Assembly (NCBI GenBank): GCA_930367215.1
Contig: OV884059.1
Location: forward strand, 224,377,803 to 224,441,802
From: Pollenia angustigena
Lineage: Eukaryota; Arthropoda; Insecta; Diptera; Polleniidae
Direction of reading: 5' to 3'
Length of the DNA: 64,000 nt
A program made the position numbers and the translations under genes. A model generated the notes under the pieces. It did no database searches. It saw nothing but the letters and a program-made list of their open reading frames with translations, and had not been told where the DNA came from. Below, piece by piece: positions 1 to 11,766 of this stretch (its first letter is position 1; every line of letters starts with the position of its first letter).

Positions 1-1720
1 CCCAAAATATGTGGGTAATGCGAATTTTGATGTATTAATTAGGGGGGAAGCATGATTCCCGACGCAAGGTAAATGTCATATGTACACATTTTTACTCATT
101 GACCTTTATCCTCCATTGTTTTTACCACAGTTCTAGTTGGAATATATGATCGAGATGCTTCTTGACTTCGTGCTCGCTTAGGAAAGCTGTATCATCAGCA
201 AATGCTGAAGTTTGGATGAAGGTGTTTGTTGGCATATCTGAGATATATATCAGAGAACGGATTTGAGCGATTGCAAAAAATCTTAGTAAATGGACACCAA
301 CAAATACACTCGCTTGCGGTCATACAATCAAACTTGCGCAACCGCAAACATTCGCTGCTGGTTTGTAGTCATTCAAATAATGCACATCGTACTTTGTTAT
401 TTATACCATCGCGATGCATCGTTAAACTTCGTTTGTCAATTAAAATGTTTGTGTGTTTGGTCCGACAATGATTGTTTTGGCAAAGAAAAAAAAAAAACTA
501 CAAACAAAAAAGCTAGAAATCAAGCAATTACCCAACAAACACGAAGTCAAACCTTTGATATGAAATGACTTTATCATTTGACATCAAACACAATTCTCAA
601 ACGGTTTTCAATTGGTTGATTTAACATTTAAATTCAAATTGATAATGATTGGAAAATAAACATTTGATATCAAATGTTTTATCAATTTGATGTCAAATGT
701 TTGTCAGATGTTAAATCAAATCAGAAATAAACTTGGCAGTACTAAAGCGAAAAATAAAAAATAAAATAAATGAACAGCTTATTTCTTGTGAAAAATAAAA
801 ATTATTTGTGAGTAATTACAATGATTAAGAATACAAAAAAAAAAGAGGAAAATAAAACGGGAAAGTGAAGGAAGTTTGATGAACGATTGCGGTGCTACAA
901 TCCTCAAAATAAAAGGGAGCCATGTAGTTTGTCTTTCCATGAATTAGAGGACGAAAAGAAAATTATTTAATCTTTAAGCTATGGTGCCGAATGTTAATCT
1001 CACAGTTTATTTAAAAAATAATAAATTTAAATTAGCGAACCGGGGCTAGAACTGAACCCTGTAGTAAACCATTGTTGATCTTTCGGGTGGTACTACACTG
1101 AAAGAAAAATGCTTCATATATTTAATGAATCATTTTCATAAAAAAATTTTCCTTGGGTAAATAAAAATTTTCTTGTTTAAATGGAATTTCATAGTTATAA
1201 TGAACTATTTTCGTTAAAATCGCTTCATTGGATTTCGTAATAACGTTAAAAATTTTCATTGGATATATGAAAACTTAAGTTTGTCTAAGTTAAACAAAAA
1301 ATTTTAATTGGGAACATAAAAAAACAATATACAAACATAACTATATTCATAAATTAATACAAAATTATAGTTTCCTTAAAAAAATGTTTAATTGTTAATT
1401 AAAAAATGTAAGATTTAATAATTTCATACATCTAATGTTACATGTATGCCATTAAATTTATGAAATCAAAAATTTTTTTTATAAAAGCAACATATTTAAA
1501 TACAGTGGTATCTCGGTTTAAAGAATTATATATTGTCAGGCCCTTTCGTTATATCGGAAAATTCGTTAAATCCCGAAGTTTTTTTTAATACATTTTTATT
1601 AATAAAACAACAATATTTTAATAAAACAAATTAAATTCGTTTATTTCCATACATAACACAAACAAAAAATAAATACTTCATATCATTTTCTATTAAATGA
1701 GTACATACTTATGTAGATAT
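1..1720. other. AT-rich flank without recognisable gene
   Basis: No convincing coding region is seen; the short open frames have no recognisable motifs. Around 540-720 there is a low-complexity stretch rich in TTTGATATCAAATG-like self-complementary words. At 1504 the sequence TACAGTGGTATCTCGGTTT looks like one terminus of a pogo/Tigger-type element (TA followed by CAG), but no matching opposite end was found, so it is not called as an element. Confidence 0.5.
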
Positions 1721-2255
1721 AATGATGAAACAGAACTGAGTGTTCAACTTCAAGCAAAAATTTTAAAGCCCATAATTAAAACGTCGGCAGTAACTTCAAA
1801 TTCTCTCTCATTTCTTTCATTTTCTTTTGTTCTTATTTTTCTTTGTTTACAAAATGTATGAAATTGAATGAAAGTATGGTAGCATTGTTGAGAGAATAAT
1901 TGTATTTATGTAAGAGCATTAGAAAACACGTCCTCAAAATAAATGATGAAACAGAACTGAGTCTTCAACTTCAAGCAAAAATTTTAAAGCCCATAATTAA
2001 AACGTCGGCAGTAACTTCAAATTCTCTCTCATTTCTTTCATTTTCTTTTGTTCTTATTTTTCTTTGTTTACAAAATGTATGAAATTGAATGAAAGTATGG
2101 TAGCATTGTTAAGAGAATAATTGTATTTATGTGAGAGCATTAGAAAAAACGTCCTCAAAATAAAATTGATTTTATTTCTCGACCGCATTCTCTGGCATAA
2201 TTTTATGTCAAACTGCATGTAAAAAAACGTTCAGCCCCAGTTCTGTTTCATCATT
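1721..2255. repeat. Terminal-inverted-repeat element with internal tandem duplication
   Basis: The ends are inverted copies of AATGATGAAACAGAACTG (1721-1738 and the reverse complement ending at 2255). Inside, a block of about 221 bp is present twice in direct orientation (about 1721-1941 and 1942-2162). The second block begins with the same terminal sequence, so the 5' end plus interior was duplicated. No coding potential is seen. It is a non-autonomous DNA element of unknown superfamily; no clear target-site duplication is visible. Confidence 0.6.
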
Positions 2256-2346
2256 GCAAGACAGTAGCAATTCATTCAAACTTTTTCACTAATACATAAA
2301 AACTTTTACAGCTATTTTGTTTTTGCATTTTTTTGCCAACTAATAT

Positions 2347-2545
2347 GCAAGGCGAATTGACTGGAAGGTGGGGTCAAGTCAACATATGGTGTTTTTTTTC
2401 GGTGGTCGACTTGTCAAAGTTTGTATACAAACTAGTTTTTTATGTAAACAAACCTGTTTTTTTTACTAGCAATATTTTTGACAACCCGACCAAAGAAGCA
2501 TTGTAGTTGTAGAGTTGACCTCACCTTCTAGTCAATTCGCCTTGC
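2347..2545. repeat. MITE, 199 bp, GCAAGGCGAATTGACT ends
   Basis: Both ends carry the inverted sequence GCAAGGCGAATTGACT followed by a related GAAGGTGRGGTCAA. TAATAT flanks both sides (2341-2346 and 2546-2551) and may be the target-site duplication. A partial copy in mirror orientation lies immediately outside the right palindrome arm at 63232-63371. No ORF is present. Confidence 0.7.
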
Positions 2546-2612
2546 TAATATGTATATGCTTACTGTCTTGCCAGTACTGGCAAATGTAAACTCTGTGTAA
2601 ACGAATTCCATA

Positions 2613-4682
2613 CAGTGTTACCGTCGGATATTTTAAAAAGTACCAAAAAAAGGGGCTATCTACAAAAAAAGTGGCACCAAAAAGAGGATTTAAAAAAATG
2701 GGCAAATCTTTTAAAATTAAAATAAGTACACCACATTATGTATTTTTTACGTTTTTTTTTCTATTTATTATATGAAATGGTATAAAAACATTATAAAAAA
2801 CATTGTACAGTAATTATGTATATACACTAAAAAACAATTGATCGTATTACTAAAATAAATATTTTGTAAATATTTCTATCGAGAAGTAATTTTTATAAAA
2901 TATTTACTTTAATGTTTTGTGTATTCAAAAACGTTACACTTGTTTTCTGCCAAACATGTTTTTTGGATTATGAAATTGTTGCAGCAAATAGAAGATATTT
3001 ATGTAATGTGTTTTATATATACATTTATTAATATATTTCTTGTACTTTTCCTTCTGAATACATTTTCTTTGATTTTTTAAAGACTTTTTATTGCATAGGT
3101 AGACATTTAAAAACTTTTTAGAAATTTATTTGCCCATTCCACCAGATTCTTATGTTTTTTGGAATGCTTTGGCCGAATATGAGCACAGTTTTCTCCCATC
3201 ACGTGACATTTATCAGATACACCAATAACTGTAATTTCGGAAGAAGATTTGTACCACAATTAATAACAAAATCCATAGTTTTATAATTTTATTCTACAGT
3301 CAACCTAATTACAAAAGTTGTAGGCCCAGGCCCACGATGCCGACAAGAACATTTCTTTCGTATATTTGCAGTGAAAACAAAAACAAATTTTAGTTTTTTT
3401 TATAAATATGCGAAAGAAAGGTTCTTGTCGACACAGTGGGCCTGGCAGCTAAGCTATAATCGGATAATAACAAGAAATCCTATTACAAAAAAACGAATAT
3501 ATCACTTTTTCAAATACTTTATTTTAATACAAATAAATGCATATATGCTACTGAATTTAGGTGCTAGTGTTTTAATATCTTTACCAAAGCATATTAAGTT
3601 GTTATCCAATTTCGTCTATTATTGCTTCAAATTTTTGTAATCAGGTTTATAGACCAAAACTATAAAACTGGATTTTGTTATTAATTGTGGTACAAAACAT
3701 CTGCCGAAATTACAATAATTGGTGTATCTGATAAATGTGACGTGATGGGAGACAACTGCGCTCATATTCGTCTTAAGCATTCCAAAAAATATAAGAATCA
3801 GTTGGAATGGTTAAACGAATGTTTTCAATTCCGTCCTGTGTTATTTATTAATGGTCAGTTTCATAAAAATTTGTTAACAATTAATTGTTCTTAAAACGAC
3901 TTCATACTTTCGTAAAATGTCTTCACTTGGAACCCAATCTTCAAGGCTAGTATCTTACAAATTTAAAGATAAAAGCAGGAATTCGCAAGTATTTTCTTTT
4001 AACCTATTTGCTACTTTATTTTTGATTAAAGCTAACTTAGTTAAAACACGCTCAGCAGAAGCACTACTGTGTGACAATGTAAAACTATGAGAGACCAATT
4101 TGTACAAGTTTGAATATACAGGGGCAAATTAAACGCATGCGATATCAATCGAAATTGCAATACAATTTAAATGGGAATTTCGATTGATATCGAATGCCGT
4201 AATTTGGATCCAGGTATTCCCATCAAATCTAGTTTTCAATGTTCCAATTTCACGCCATAAATCTTCAGCCTTCGAAATTTTAAATATGTGTTCATATTTC
4301 GTGACATTTACTGTACTCTCTAGAAGTTTAAATTCATGTATAAATGCATCTGGGTCAGTTATATTATGTCTAAACTCTGAAACTAATTCGAAATAGTTTA
4401 TATCTTCATTAGACACTACAAATAATGGGTCTAAATACTTCAATACATTGAGGTTTTTGTTTTTTATATTAATTCTTGTTATCAATTATTTACACCATTT
4501 TTGGTAAAAACTTAGATTTAACTTTTAATGTCAATTACACAAATTTTAGAAAAGTTTAGAAAAAAAAAAAAAAAATTCATATAAACTTGCTTACATTGTA
4601 CATAATTACAACATACAAAATAGTATCCAAGCAGTCGAAAAAGTGGCAAATTGCCACTTTAGTGGCACCAACGGTAACGCTG
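2613..4682. mobile_element. Degraded hAT-like element, 2.07 kb
   Basis: The left end is CAGTGTTACCGTCGG and the right end is the inverse of CAGCGTTACCGTTGG, typical hAT-style ends. Expected 8-bp duplications are not recognisable (ATTCCATA against ACTGCCAT), so the ends may have been reshuffled. Internally, about 3140-3370 is repeated in inverted orientation at about 3400-3830, giving a hairpin. The repeated part encodes a short stretch with a C-x5-C...H-x4-H pattern that may be a BED-type finger remnant. A transposase C-terminal relic lies on the minus strand. Confidence 0.6.
3890..4485 (-). pseudogene. hAT transposase C-terminal relic
   Basis: The minus strand encodes an open stretch of 118 codons (4485-4129) without its own recognisable motif. 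Then, in a broken frame at about 4080-3980, comes the pattern SHSSASAERVLTKLALIKN, the hallmark of the hAT C-terminal dimerisation domain (normally S-x-SAERxFS...). Stops and frame changes separate the parts and there is no catalytic core, so it is a dead fragment. The superfamily call rests on the SAER motif and on the hAT-like termini around it. Confidence 0.6.
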
Positions 4683-5469
4683 ACTGCCATCGGCAACCTA
4701 TACTATTACATTTTGCGATTATATGCGTGGTACGAATTTTACATATGTTGTTGTTAATGTTGTTAAATTCTCTGCAATGTGTGTGCACATGTACGTAATA
4801 AAAAAGCATACAAGAGAATAAAAGAGAAAAGAGAAAACGCGGCGCCCTGATTTTGCTGATGGCAGGTCTAGAACAGTGATGTCAATTATGATTGTGTTGG
4901 TGAGATTACTCTTATCTCTTACATGCCCAGCGGGCGAAATATGCGGTTGCGAGGCCTTATTAAAGACCTTTTCTAAGGGTCATCTATGTTCGATTAAATT
5001 GTTGGGAATCAGGTAAGGTATTAAAACTTACAAAACATTTTCATGAAAGGGCGATGCAAACACCAGCGCCAGCATTATGCGAGGAAATATAGTTCATGCT
5101 TTCCATTAATTTTTCATCAGACCATTTAAAGTTAACTTACATTTATTGCTATGAAGACTTAAAAGCAATAAATAATAATACAATTATCGAAAAATGTTGA
5201 GTTATGGACAGACACAATCAGTTATTACTTAAATAAATTTAATTTGGAACCTCAGAAACTTTGCTTATTTTTTGGAAAAATTGCGCAGTTCACAATATTT
5301 GAAGTCTTTTTACAACCTAATACAATTCTTTCCAATATTTTTCGTTTTTTGCTCAACATACCTTTGCGAATTCTAACAATGAAAATTCATTTGCTCATAC
5401 TAATGCAAATATTAAGTTTAAAAATATTCTGTAAGTATTTACCACCATTATAAAAAGAGAATATTTTAC

Positions 5470-8400
5470 TAGCCTATAATAAATACTTTTATTTACCAAT
5501 AATATCTTCTAAATTTATATTGCAGTTTCGTAACAACAAAACATTTTTTAGGTTTGCGGATGTTCATTTATTGCGTTGTTTTGAGCAAATGTATTTCAAA
5601 TCGGAAAATATTTGTTCGCAAAGATTTGTTGAGGAGAAAAGCGACAAACATTTGAAGGAATTTTTTTTTTAATATAGGATATAGCGCCCCGTCTAAATTT
5701 TTCCAGAACTCAATAATATTTTCCCTGTCTGGAGGATTAATTTCGCTCCTAAGTATGATTAGTTCCGACTGGATGCTGAATTCATAGCTCGCAATGTCGC
5801 ACTTAAAGGGATTTTGGAATATGTTAAGTAGTGGTTTTATATCCTCAAAATCTTGAAAACGATCTTGAAAGTTGTAAAAAAGGTTTTCAAAAATTGCCAA
5901 ATACTCAGATTTTTTCAAATATTTCTCCTTGTCATAAATAAGCAAAGTTTTAGGAAAGTTGGAAAAATCTTTATTATTTATTTCATTTGTTAATAAAAAT
6001 AATTTGGTTTTAAAATTAAAAACAATCGTATATATGTCACTAAAATTGTTTCACTTTCCTTGTAGTTCCAAATTTAGCTCATTAAAAATACTGCTTGTAT
6101 CCGCCAGAAACGCAAGGTCTAAAATGAACTCATAATCATTCAACTGTATTAATTCACATTCGTCTAAATTTTCAGTTTCCCAAAAACGCAACACCTCTTT
6201 TCTAAGATCGAATAACCTGTTTAGACAATCACCCCGACTAAGCCAACGAACTTCCGTAAACATTTTTAAGTCGTGGTGATTGGCGTTTACGTTTTTAAGA
6301 AAACTTACAAATTTTCTGTGCGTTAATGAATGATGACCCCCCCGTATTCTATTGATTATCCGCTCTGCAGTCTTAATAGCGGCATGATCACTTATAAATT
6401 TTGAGGCAAGCATGGACTGATGAATTATGCAATGGAAAGCATGTACATCAATTCCATTTTGCTTAAGCTGTCCTACGAAACCTTCATACTTCCCGGCCAT
6501 AACGTTTGCACCATCCGTGCAAACTCCTGCTAATTTTGAAGCTTGTGTAACAGATATCAGGTTTTCAAATAATACCTTACCTGTTACATTACCGTAAAAC
6601 GTTTCAAGTGAGTACATAGTTTCAAAAACATTGTACTCACTATCTATGCATCGAACACAAATGACCAATTGGCAAAGATCATTAATGTCGGTGCTTTCGT
6701 CGAGGCAAAAAGAAAAATATTCACAATTTTTTAACTTTTCCCTAATCACAGATTGTATATGTGCAGCTAAAATTGATGTGCGCTTGACGACACTATTTCG
6801 GCTCATGGGAAGCGTTTTTATTACGCTGCAATCGATTTTCAGTTTTTCCAAAGCTGCAATGAAAAGCTTTTTTATAAATGCCTCATCGGAAAATGGTCTT
6901 CCCTGTTTTACTATTTCCAAAGTTAGTAAATTTGATATTTCTATTTTTAACTCTTCTATCCTATCTTCATGCTCTTCTTCTTGTGATACCCAACTTTTCA
7001 AGCTATCCAAATAAACCTTTTTTTTAATCTTATATTGGTTTTCCCTTTCTTTTACTTCATATTGTTTAATCAGGGTTGTGAACTATTTCTAATCAAAAAG
7101 CGCCGTGTCTCCAATCAAAAAGCTCTAAAAAGCGCTAAATAAAATTTAAATAAAAAACTTAATGACATGTTTAAGATCCAAGTTTTATTAGTAACACTGG
7201 CCGTCAAAAAAAATCGTTTTAAATAAAAATTTATGAAAAACAAAGATACTAATGCGCTAAATTCAAATCCGTTTTCAGTTGTTTCTATCATGTCTTGTTC
7301 TTTTATGGGCTAGTCTTATATTTTGACCGAAATAAGGCATTTATGTGCTACATATATTTTATCATAACTTGAGAACGATATTGATATTTTACAAATAATT
7401 ATTTTATATTTTATATTATATTTTTCCATGCAAATTAGTATTTTTATCATTTATCAGAAATCCAGGTATATTATGAATAAAAAAAGCAAGAAATCAGTAA
7501 ACAAAATGTTAACTAGACGTGATTGAATAAACTATTTGCATTTAGCACGCTAAAGTGAATTAAAATCACATAATCAAGTTCTCTAGATCGACTTTTTTTT
7601 AGTTTTTTGCCGAGCAGTGTTAATAAAATTTTAATATTTTTAAAAAGCCTTTTCTGATATTTAAGGAAGCTTAAAGTAATATAATTTCAACTATACACGG
7701 AAAGAATTATTTACTAATTCACCAGAAAATATGTCTTGAACCACGAAAATTTTGCACTTTTCTCGTCCAAGTCAAAAATTTCTTATTGTATATAAAAATA
7801 AGCAAAAAGTTGTGACTCAAAGCGAACTAAAATTTACTAAAATACAGCAAAAAAATTAATTTTAATTCTATAGTTGATTAAATCAAGTTTTCTTTGCTTT
7901 TTATTTTACAAAATCAGAAGAAAAGCCTAAAATTTTTCCATAAAAACGTATAGCACTAGTTAGTTTATAAAAAAAAACTTTGTTTCTTGATTCTATTTTA
8001 AAATTAGACTAATATTAAATAAATGCTTCTTGAAATTTTTGATCATATACCAAAAACGTGAATTTTTTAATCATGAGAAAATGTTTCTTTATTTAAGAAA
8101 CTTTTACTTAATACGAACAAAATAAGTTAAAATCAGTTATTTAGTTTTGAATTTTCTTGTTTTAAGAAACGAAATGGATTTCTTTAGAAAAGAAACTTCT
8201 TTCCTTCTATAGAATGCTTTTCAGAGTAAAGTATTTTCAAAACGGAAACAAATTTTGGTTTAATGTGTCTTGATTTTAATGTATGCAAATAAAAGTACAA
8301 AAATGTTGGGTATCAATAAAAGCAATTTAGCGCTCTTTTTAAAAAAAGCGCTAAGGAAAAAAAATGCGCCTTTTCGACAGTTAAAAAGCGCTTAATCTAG

Positions 8401-8544
8401 CGCCAAAGGCGCTAAATTGGCAACTCTGTGTTTAATATCATTATGGAAATTATCATAATGCCTTTTCAAAGTACACAATCTCTTAAGTTCAAATGTTTTA
8501 AAACATAAGAGACATTGAAAATAATTAAATGCATTTTTTATCAT
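5470..8544 (-). pseudogene. hAT transposase (GTF2IRD2/ZBED-like type), disrupted
   Basis: Read on the minus strand, a likely start is the ATG at 8544, followed by a C-x2-C...H-x4-H finger (8526-8440). The gene is then cut by a nested hAT (7071-8428) and resumes at about 7060. The long open part (7010-6054) has the hAT RNase-H-like signature: DEST near residue 104, TDGANVMAG and HCIIHQ, resembling vertebrate GTF2IRD2-type transposase-derived proteins. A TGA at 6053-6051 interrupts an otherwise continuous frame that runs on to about 5650. There a frameshift leads into a frame with the C-terminal dimerisation motif (SSTNLCEQIFSDLK). At least three lesions make it non-functional. Confidence 0.85.
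7063..8436. mobile_element. Nested non-autonomous hAT, 1358 bp
   Basis: The element is 7071-8428, flanked by the exact octamer TGTTTAAT on both sides (7063-7070 and 8429-8436). Ends are CAGGGTTGTGAAC and the inverse of CAGAGTTGCCAA. Repeated AGCGC words cluster near both ends (for example 7105-7130 and 8330-8420), as expected for hAT subterminal binding sites. It has no coding capacity. It sits inside the N-terminal part of the larger hAT's transposase gene, so it arrived later. Confidence 0.9.
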
Positions 8545-9861
8545 AAAATATTTTTTATATGGCATCATTTATCTTTTTTTTAATAAACTCATCCGCTTGC
8601 ACGTCCGTTATCGCTGTCTACAAGACTATTAAATGAAATTCTAATTTGAAGTTAACAGGTATACACAATTGTACATAGAAATGGATTTCCCTGGTCTATT
8701 TATTCAAAAATAAAATGAATTACATGAGAATTATAACGTGAAAAAGTTATTTTAGTAAAAAGTTAGGGTATTCATAGTGGTAAGTAAAATAGAAAGGGTA
8801 TTCACGGTGTTGGGTTACTCATACTTCAAACATCTGTGCATACATTTTAATTCTAGCTAATGGTATATCATAACTTTTTACAAAATACCAAATGCGCACC
8901 TGAGTTTGCCTGCAAAAATGTATAAAGTCATTATAACAGGTCAAAGTTACGTTAAATAAATACCATAAAGTAGAAAGGTTTACTCTTTAGACTCGGTCAT
9001 ATAATTGTAGCATAAAAAAGTAAGCAATAAAAATAGTGCGAAACAATGAAGTTTCATTAATACATCAATAAAACACATCTTCTTACCCAAAAATTTTACC
9101 TGCTGTCACATTTGCTTTTATGTGTATAGGTTTACACATAAATTGTAGCAAAACAAGACTTTTTTAACTTGTTTTTTAAATATTTTTACCTACTTAAGAA
9201 AAGAGTTTTCAAAAAAAAAAAACCCCCACCGACGCGATTGGTACAGAAACAAAAATATTTTTACAATCACAAAATACCAACAAATTCTTGTGGCTTTTTC
9301 TTTTCTTAATAATTTCTGCATTTAGGTACGTCTTTTTAACGAAAGAAAAAGGGACCCTGTTACAGGCATCAACGAATTTTTTTCACGAACAAAACACATA
9401 TCGTTAGCTTAAATGCAAAACAATTATTTTGAAAATTTGAAATTTTTGTTGATTAGGATTCACTTTACATATATATTTTTATAAAATTTTAAAATTCTAT
9501 CTTAAAAAATAACCACAATTGCACAATTGTGCAAAGAAATGGAAATCCCTGTTTTAAAATCATTGTACAATGTCAAAAACAGATATAAAACAAAACAAAA
9601 ACATAGATAATAAATAAAATAAAAAAGATAATAAAACAAAAAAAAAGATGTACCTACATACAGTTATTGTATATTTATTTATATACATAAATATATTTAG
9701 AGGCCTCAAAACAGGCCTTGCAATATTTGCGATATTTCCCGCTGAATTAGAGTGTTTCTCAGTAAACAATTATATTTTACGCTCGCAAAATAAAAGAGCG
9801 TAAGCGTACATGTGAATTAATTTGCACAATTGTGCAAGGCGCTGACATCCCTGGTCTAGAA

Positions 9862-10465
9862 CCACTATGGTGATCTGGGTATACAAATTTGACAAAAATA
9901 ATATGTTTTCTTCAAATTGCGTTTTAAATTATTTTTAAGAAAATATTGGTTATTGTTTACAAACAAACAAACAAAAACACACAGCTGTTTTTATTAATTA
10001 AAAATTAAAGCAAAAATAACGACGCAAAAAGATAAAAAACTAAACTAAAAAACTAAACTAATTTTTAGGGCGTTTAAAACATTCATCAAAAAGTTAAAAA
10101 TGTGCTCCGAAAATTAGTACAATAGGCATGTTTTACTCAAAGCGAAAAAGGCAAAAGAAATCGATATCGAGTGTACTCCATTTGGTCCTTTTTTAAAAGT
10201 TCACGCTTGAGATGCTGTCTGCTACCCTCCACCACAACTAGTTATGATGCTGCTATACAAGATTGTCATTCCGCGAGAAACTTTTTTAATATTCATCTTA
10301 TACCTCATCTATGTATATATGTATATAAAAGTAAGTTGTCCTATAAATGATTCATATACGATTTAACACAAATTTGTTCTATATGACCAGAAATCATACT
10401 GTTATCATTATTGGTCTTGTATAAAGGAGTCGTGATATTTTACTCAAATTTGTTCTACAAAATTT
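9862..10465. other. Intergenic, nothing recognised
   Basis: This AT-rich sequence is shared with the right arm (about 62590-63188). No ORF, RNA or element end could be supported. Confidence 0.5.
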
Positions 10466-10679
10466 CCGTAATATCTACAAAAAGATATCTAGTCGTGTTC
10501 GTACCTAACAGTTTTCTTTACCTATCCGGTACCATTTTTTTGGTAATTTAAACGGTAATGTTACCTACCTGAATTAAGTATTGAAAATCGGTGGTGTAAA
10601 ATGCATTACACTTTAACCCGTAGGTAAGAAAATCATAGATACCTATACACAGCTAGATATCTATTTGTTGAAATTACGG
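10466..10679. repeat. Short inverted-repeat element (left copy)
   Basis: The ends are imperfect inverted copies: CCGTAATATCTACAAAAAGA at the left against the inverse of CCGTAATTTCAACAAATAGA at the right. About 214 bp, no ORF. The mirror copy on the right arm is at 62372-62585. Superfamily not determined. Confidence 0.55.
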
Positions 10680-10904
10680 GCATAAGGCGCAATCAATTTT
10701 AATGTTGACTCTCGTCTTTAATTAATTAATAATTTATATACCTTTAATAACGATTCGGCACAGCCGAAACAAGCATTAATATAGTGTGGCATAAAGGTCT
10801 TTTGTTTAAACTCAAAACGTATCTACCAACTTCTTTTTACCTATTTTTGAAATCTAATTTAAAGAACGTTTAATTTAATGACAAGTCATCAGACATCTGT
10901 GAAA

Positions 10905-11400
10905 TATGTAATTGCTCTGGTCCCACAAGGATGTGCCCTTGGACTTACTCTATACACAATATACACTTCTGATAACCAGGCATTATAATGGTGTTACAGT
11001 AGCCACTTATGTAGATGACACTGCTATACTTGCGTGTTGTAGTTCACCCAAAGAAGCATCATCAACAATACAAAGGCAATTTGCTTTAATCCAGAAGAAT
11101 ATTCTGCATTATTTTTAAGCGGTCCCAAAACTTATTCTGTCTAATATCTTGGAATGCATCCTGACAAACGATTAACATGAAAAAACCACGTTAAAGCGAA
11201 AAGAGACCATTAAAATGTTAAAACAAAAAAGAATTACTGGTTTTAAGGTCCCAAATCAGATCTATGTAAGGCTTAAAAACAAAATTAGAAAATACAAAGC
11301 GATATTGAAACCTGTTTTGACATACGGTATGCAGCTATGAGGTACTGCAAGTAATTCCAGGCTGGAAATTCTAATCTAAAACAGTTAGAATAATAGTTAA
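10905..11400 (+). pseudogene. Jockey-like LINE reverse transcriptase relic (left copy)
   Basis: The translated fragments resemble the palm of a jockey-type reverse transcriptase: a VPQG-like start near 10919, then VATYVDDTAILACCSS (the YxDD box with V in the second position) near 11005. Further broken segments follow, resembling the K-x-LG...LTW..H and later thumb region up to about 11390. Several stops and shifts are present. It predates formation of the palindrome because the mirror copy (61640-62127) has the same damage. Confidence 0.75.
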
Positions 11401-11713
11401 AGCCCCGTAGTCTGTGACAAACAAACATGGGGCTTTAGCATATTCCAACTGTCGTTAATCAAATAAATAGATTAAGTTCTCGATATATGAATCGACTTCG
11501 AAACCAAAGGAGTATATTAGCAATTACAATTTTTGATGATGTAAAAGGCTGAAAAGATTTCACGTATTAGTATTTATAAATTTCTTAAAATTATTGTTAT
11601 TATTATCTCAAGCCCGTTGCAGAGAAATTTATTAACTTCATAACTACTACAACCAAACCAAATCAAACAGCACTAATTTTTAAATAAATATAATCGAAAT
11701 TAAAGTTAAAACG

Positions 11714-11750
11714 TATAAATACCAGCTACAGAAAGAATGAATTTCAGTTT
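11714..11750 (+). promoter_or_regulatory. TATA + TCAGT initiator core promoter (left copy)
   Basis: TATAAA is at 11714-11719 and the arthropod initiator TCAGT is at 11744-11748. The distance from the first T of TATA to the initiator A (11746) is 32 bases, within the canonical -31/-30 spacing. Transcription would therefore start near 11746, downstream of the first in-frame ATG at 11737 and 21 bases upstream of the ATG at 11767. The same arrangement is preserved on the right arm. Confidence 0.8.
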
Positions 11751-11766
11751 ATTAAATATTTTTGAA

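Larger units (their letters stand above)
4866..9861 (-). mobile_element. Autonomous-type hAT element (inactivated) with 8-bp target duplication
   Basis: The element proper is 4874-9853 (4980 bp). Ends are CAGTGATGTCA and the inverse of CAGGGATGTCA. It is flanked by the 8-bp duplication GTCTAGAA (4866-4873 and 9854-9861). The mirror site on the right arm (63189-63196) has a single copy of this octamer with no insertion, proving the boundaries. A 16-bp palindrome TTGCACAATTGTGCAA occurs near the right end (9822-9837) and again at 9519-9534, a plausible subterminal transposase-binding repeat. It carries a damaged transposase gene on the minus strand, itself split by another hAT. Confidence 0.92.

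Noticed and set aside
2605..4690. 8-bp target duplication around the 2613-4682 hAT remnant
   Set aside because: Flanks ATTCCATA and ACTGCCAT do not match.
11737..11766. Upstream in-frame ATG of the secreted-protein gene
   Set aside because: It lies before the predicted transcription start and would put ten extra residues in front of a good signal peptide.
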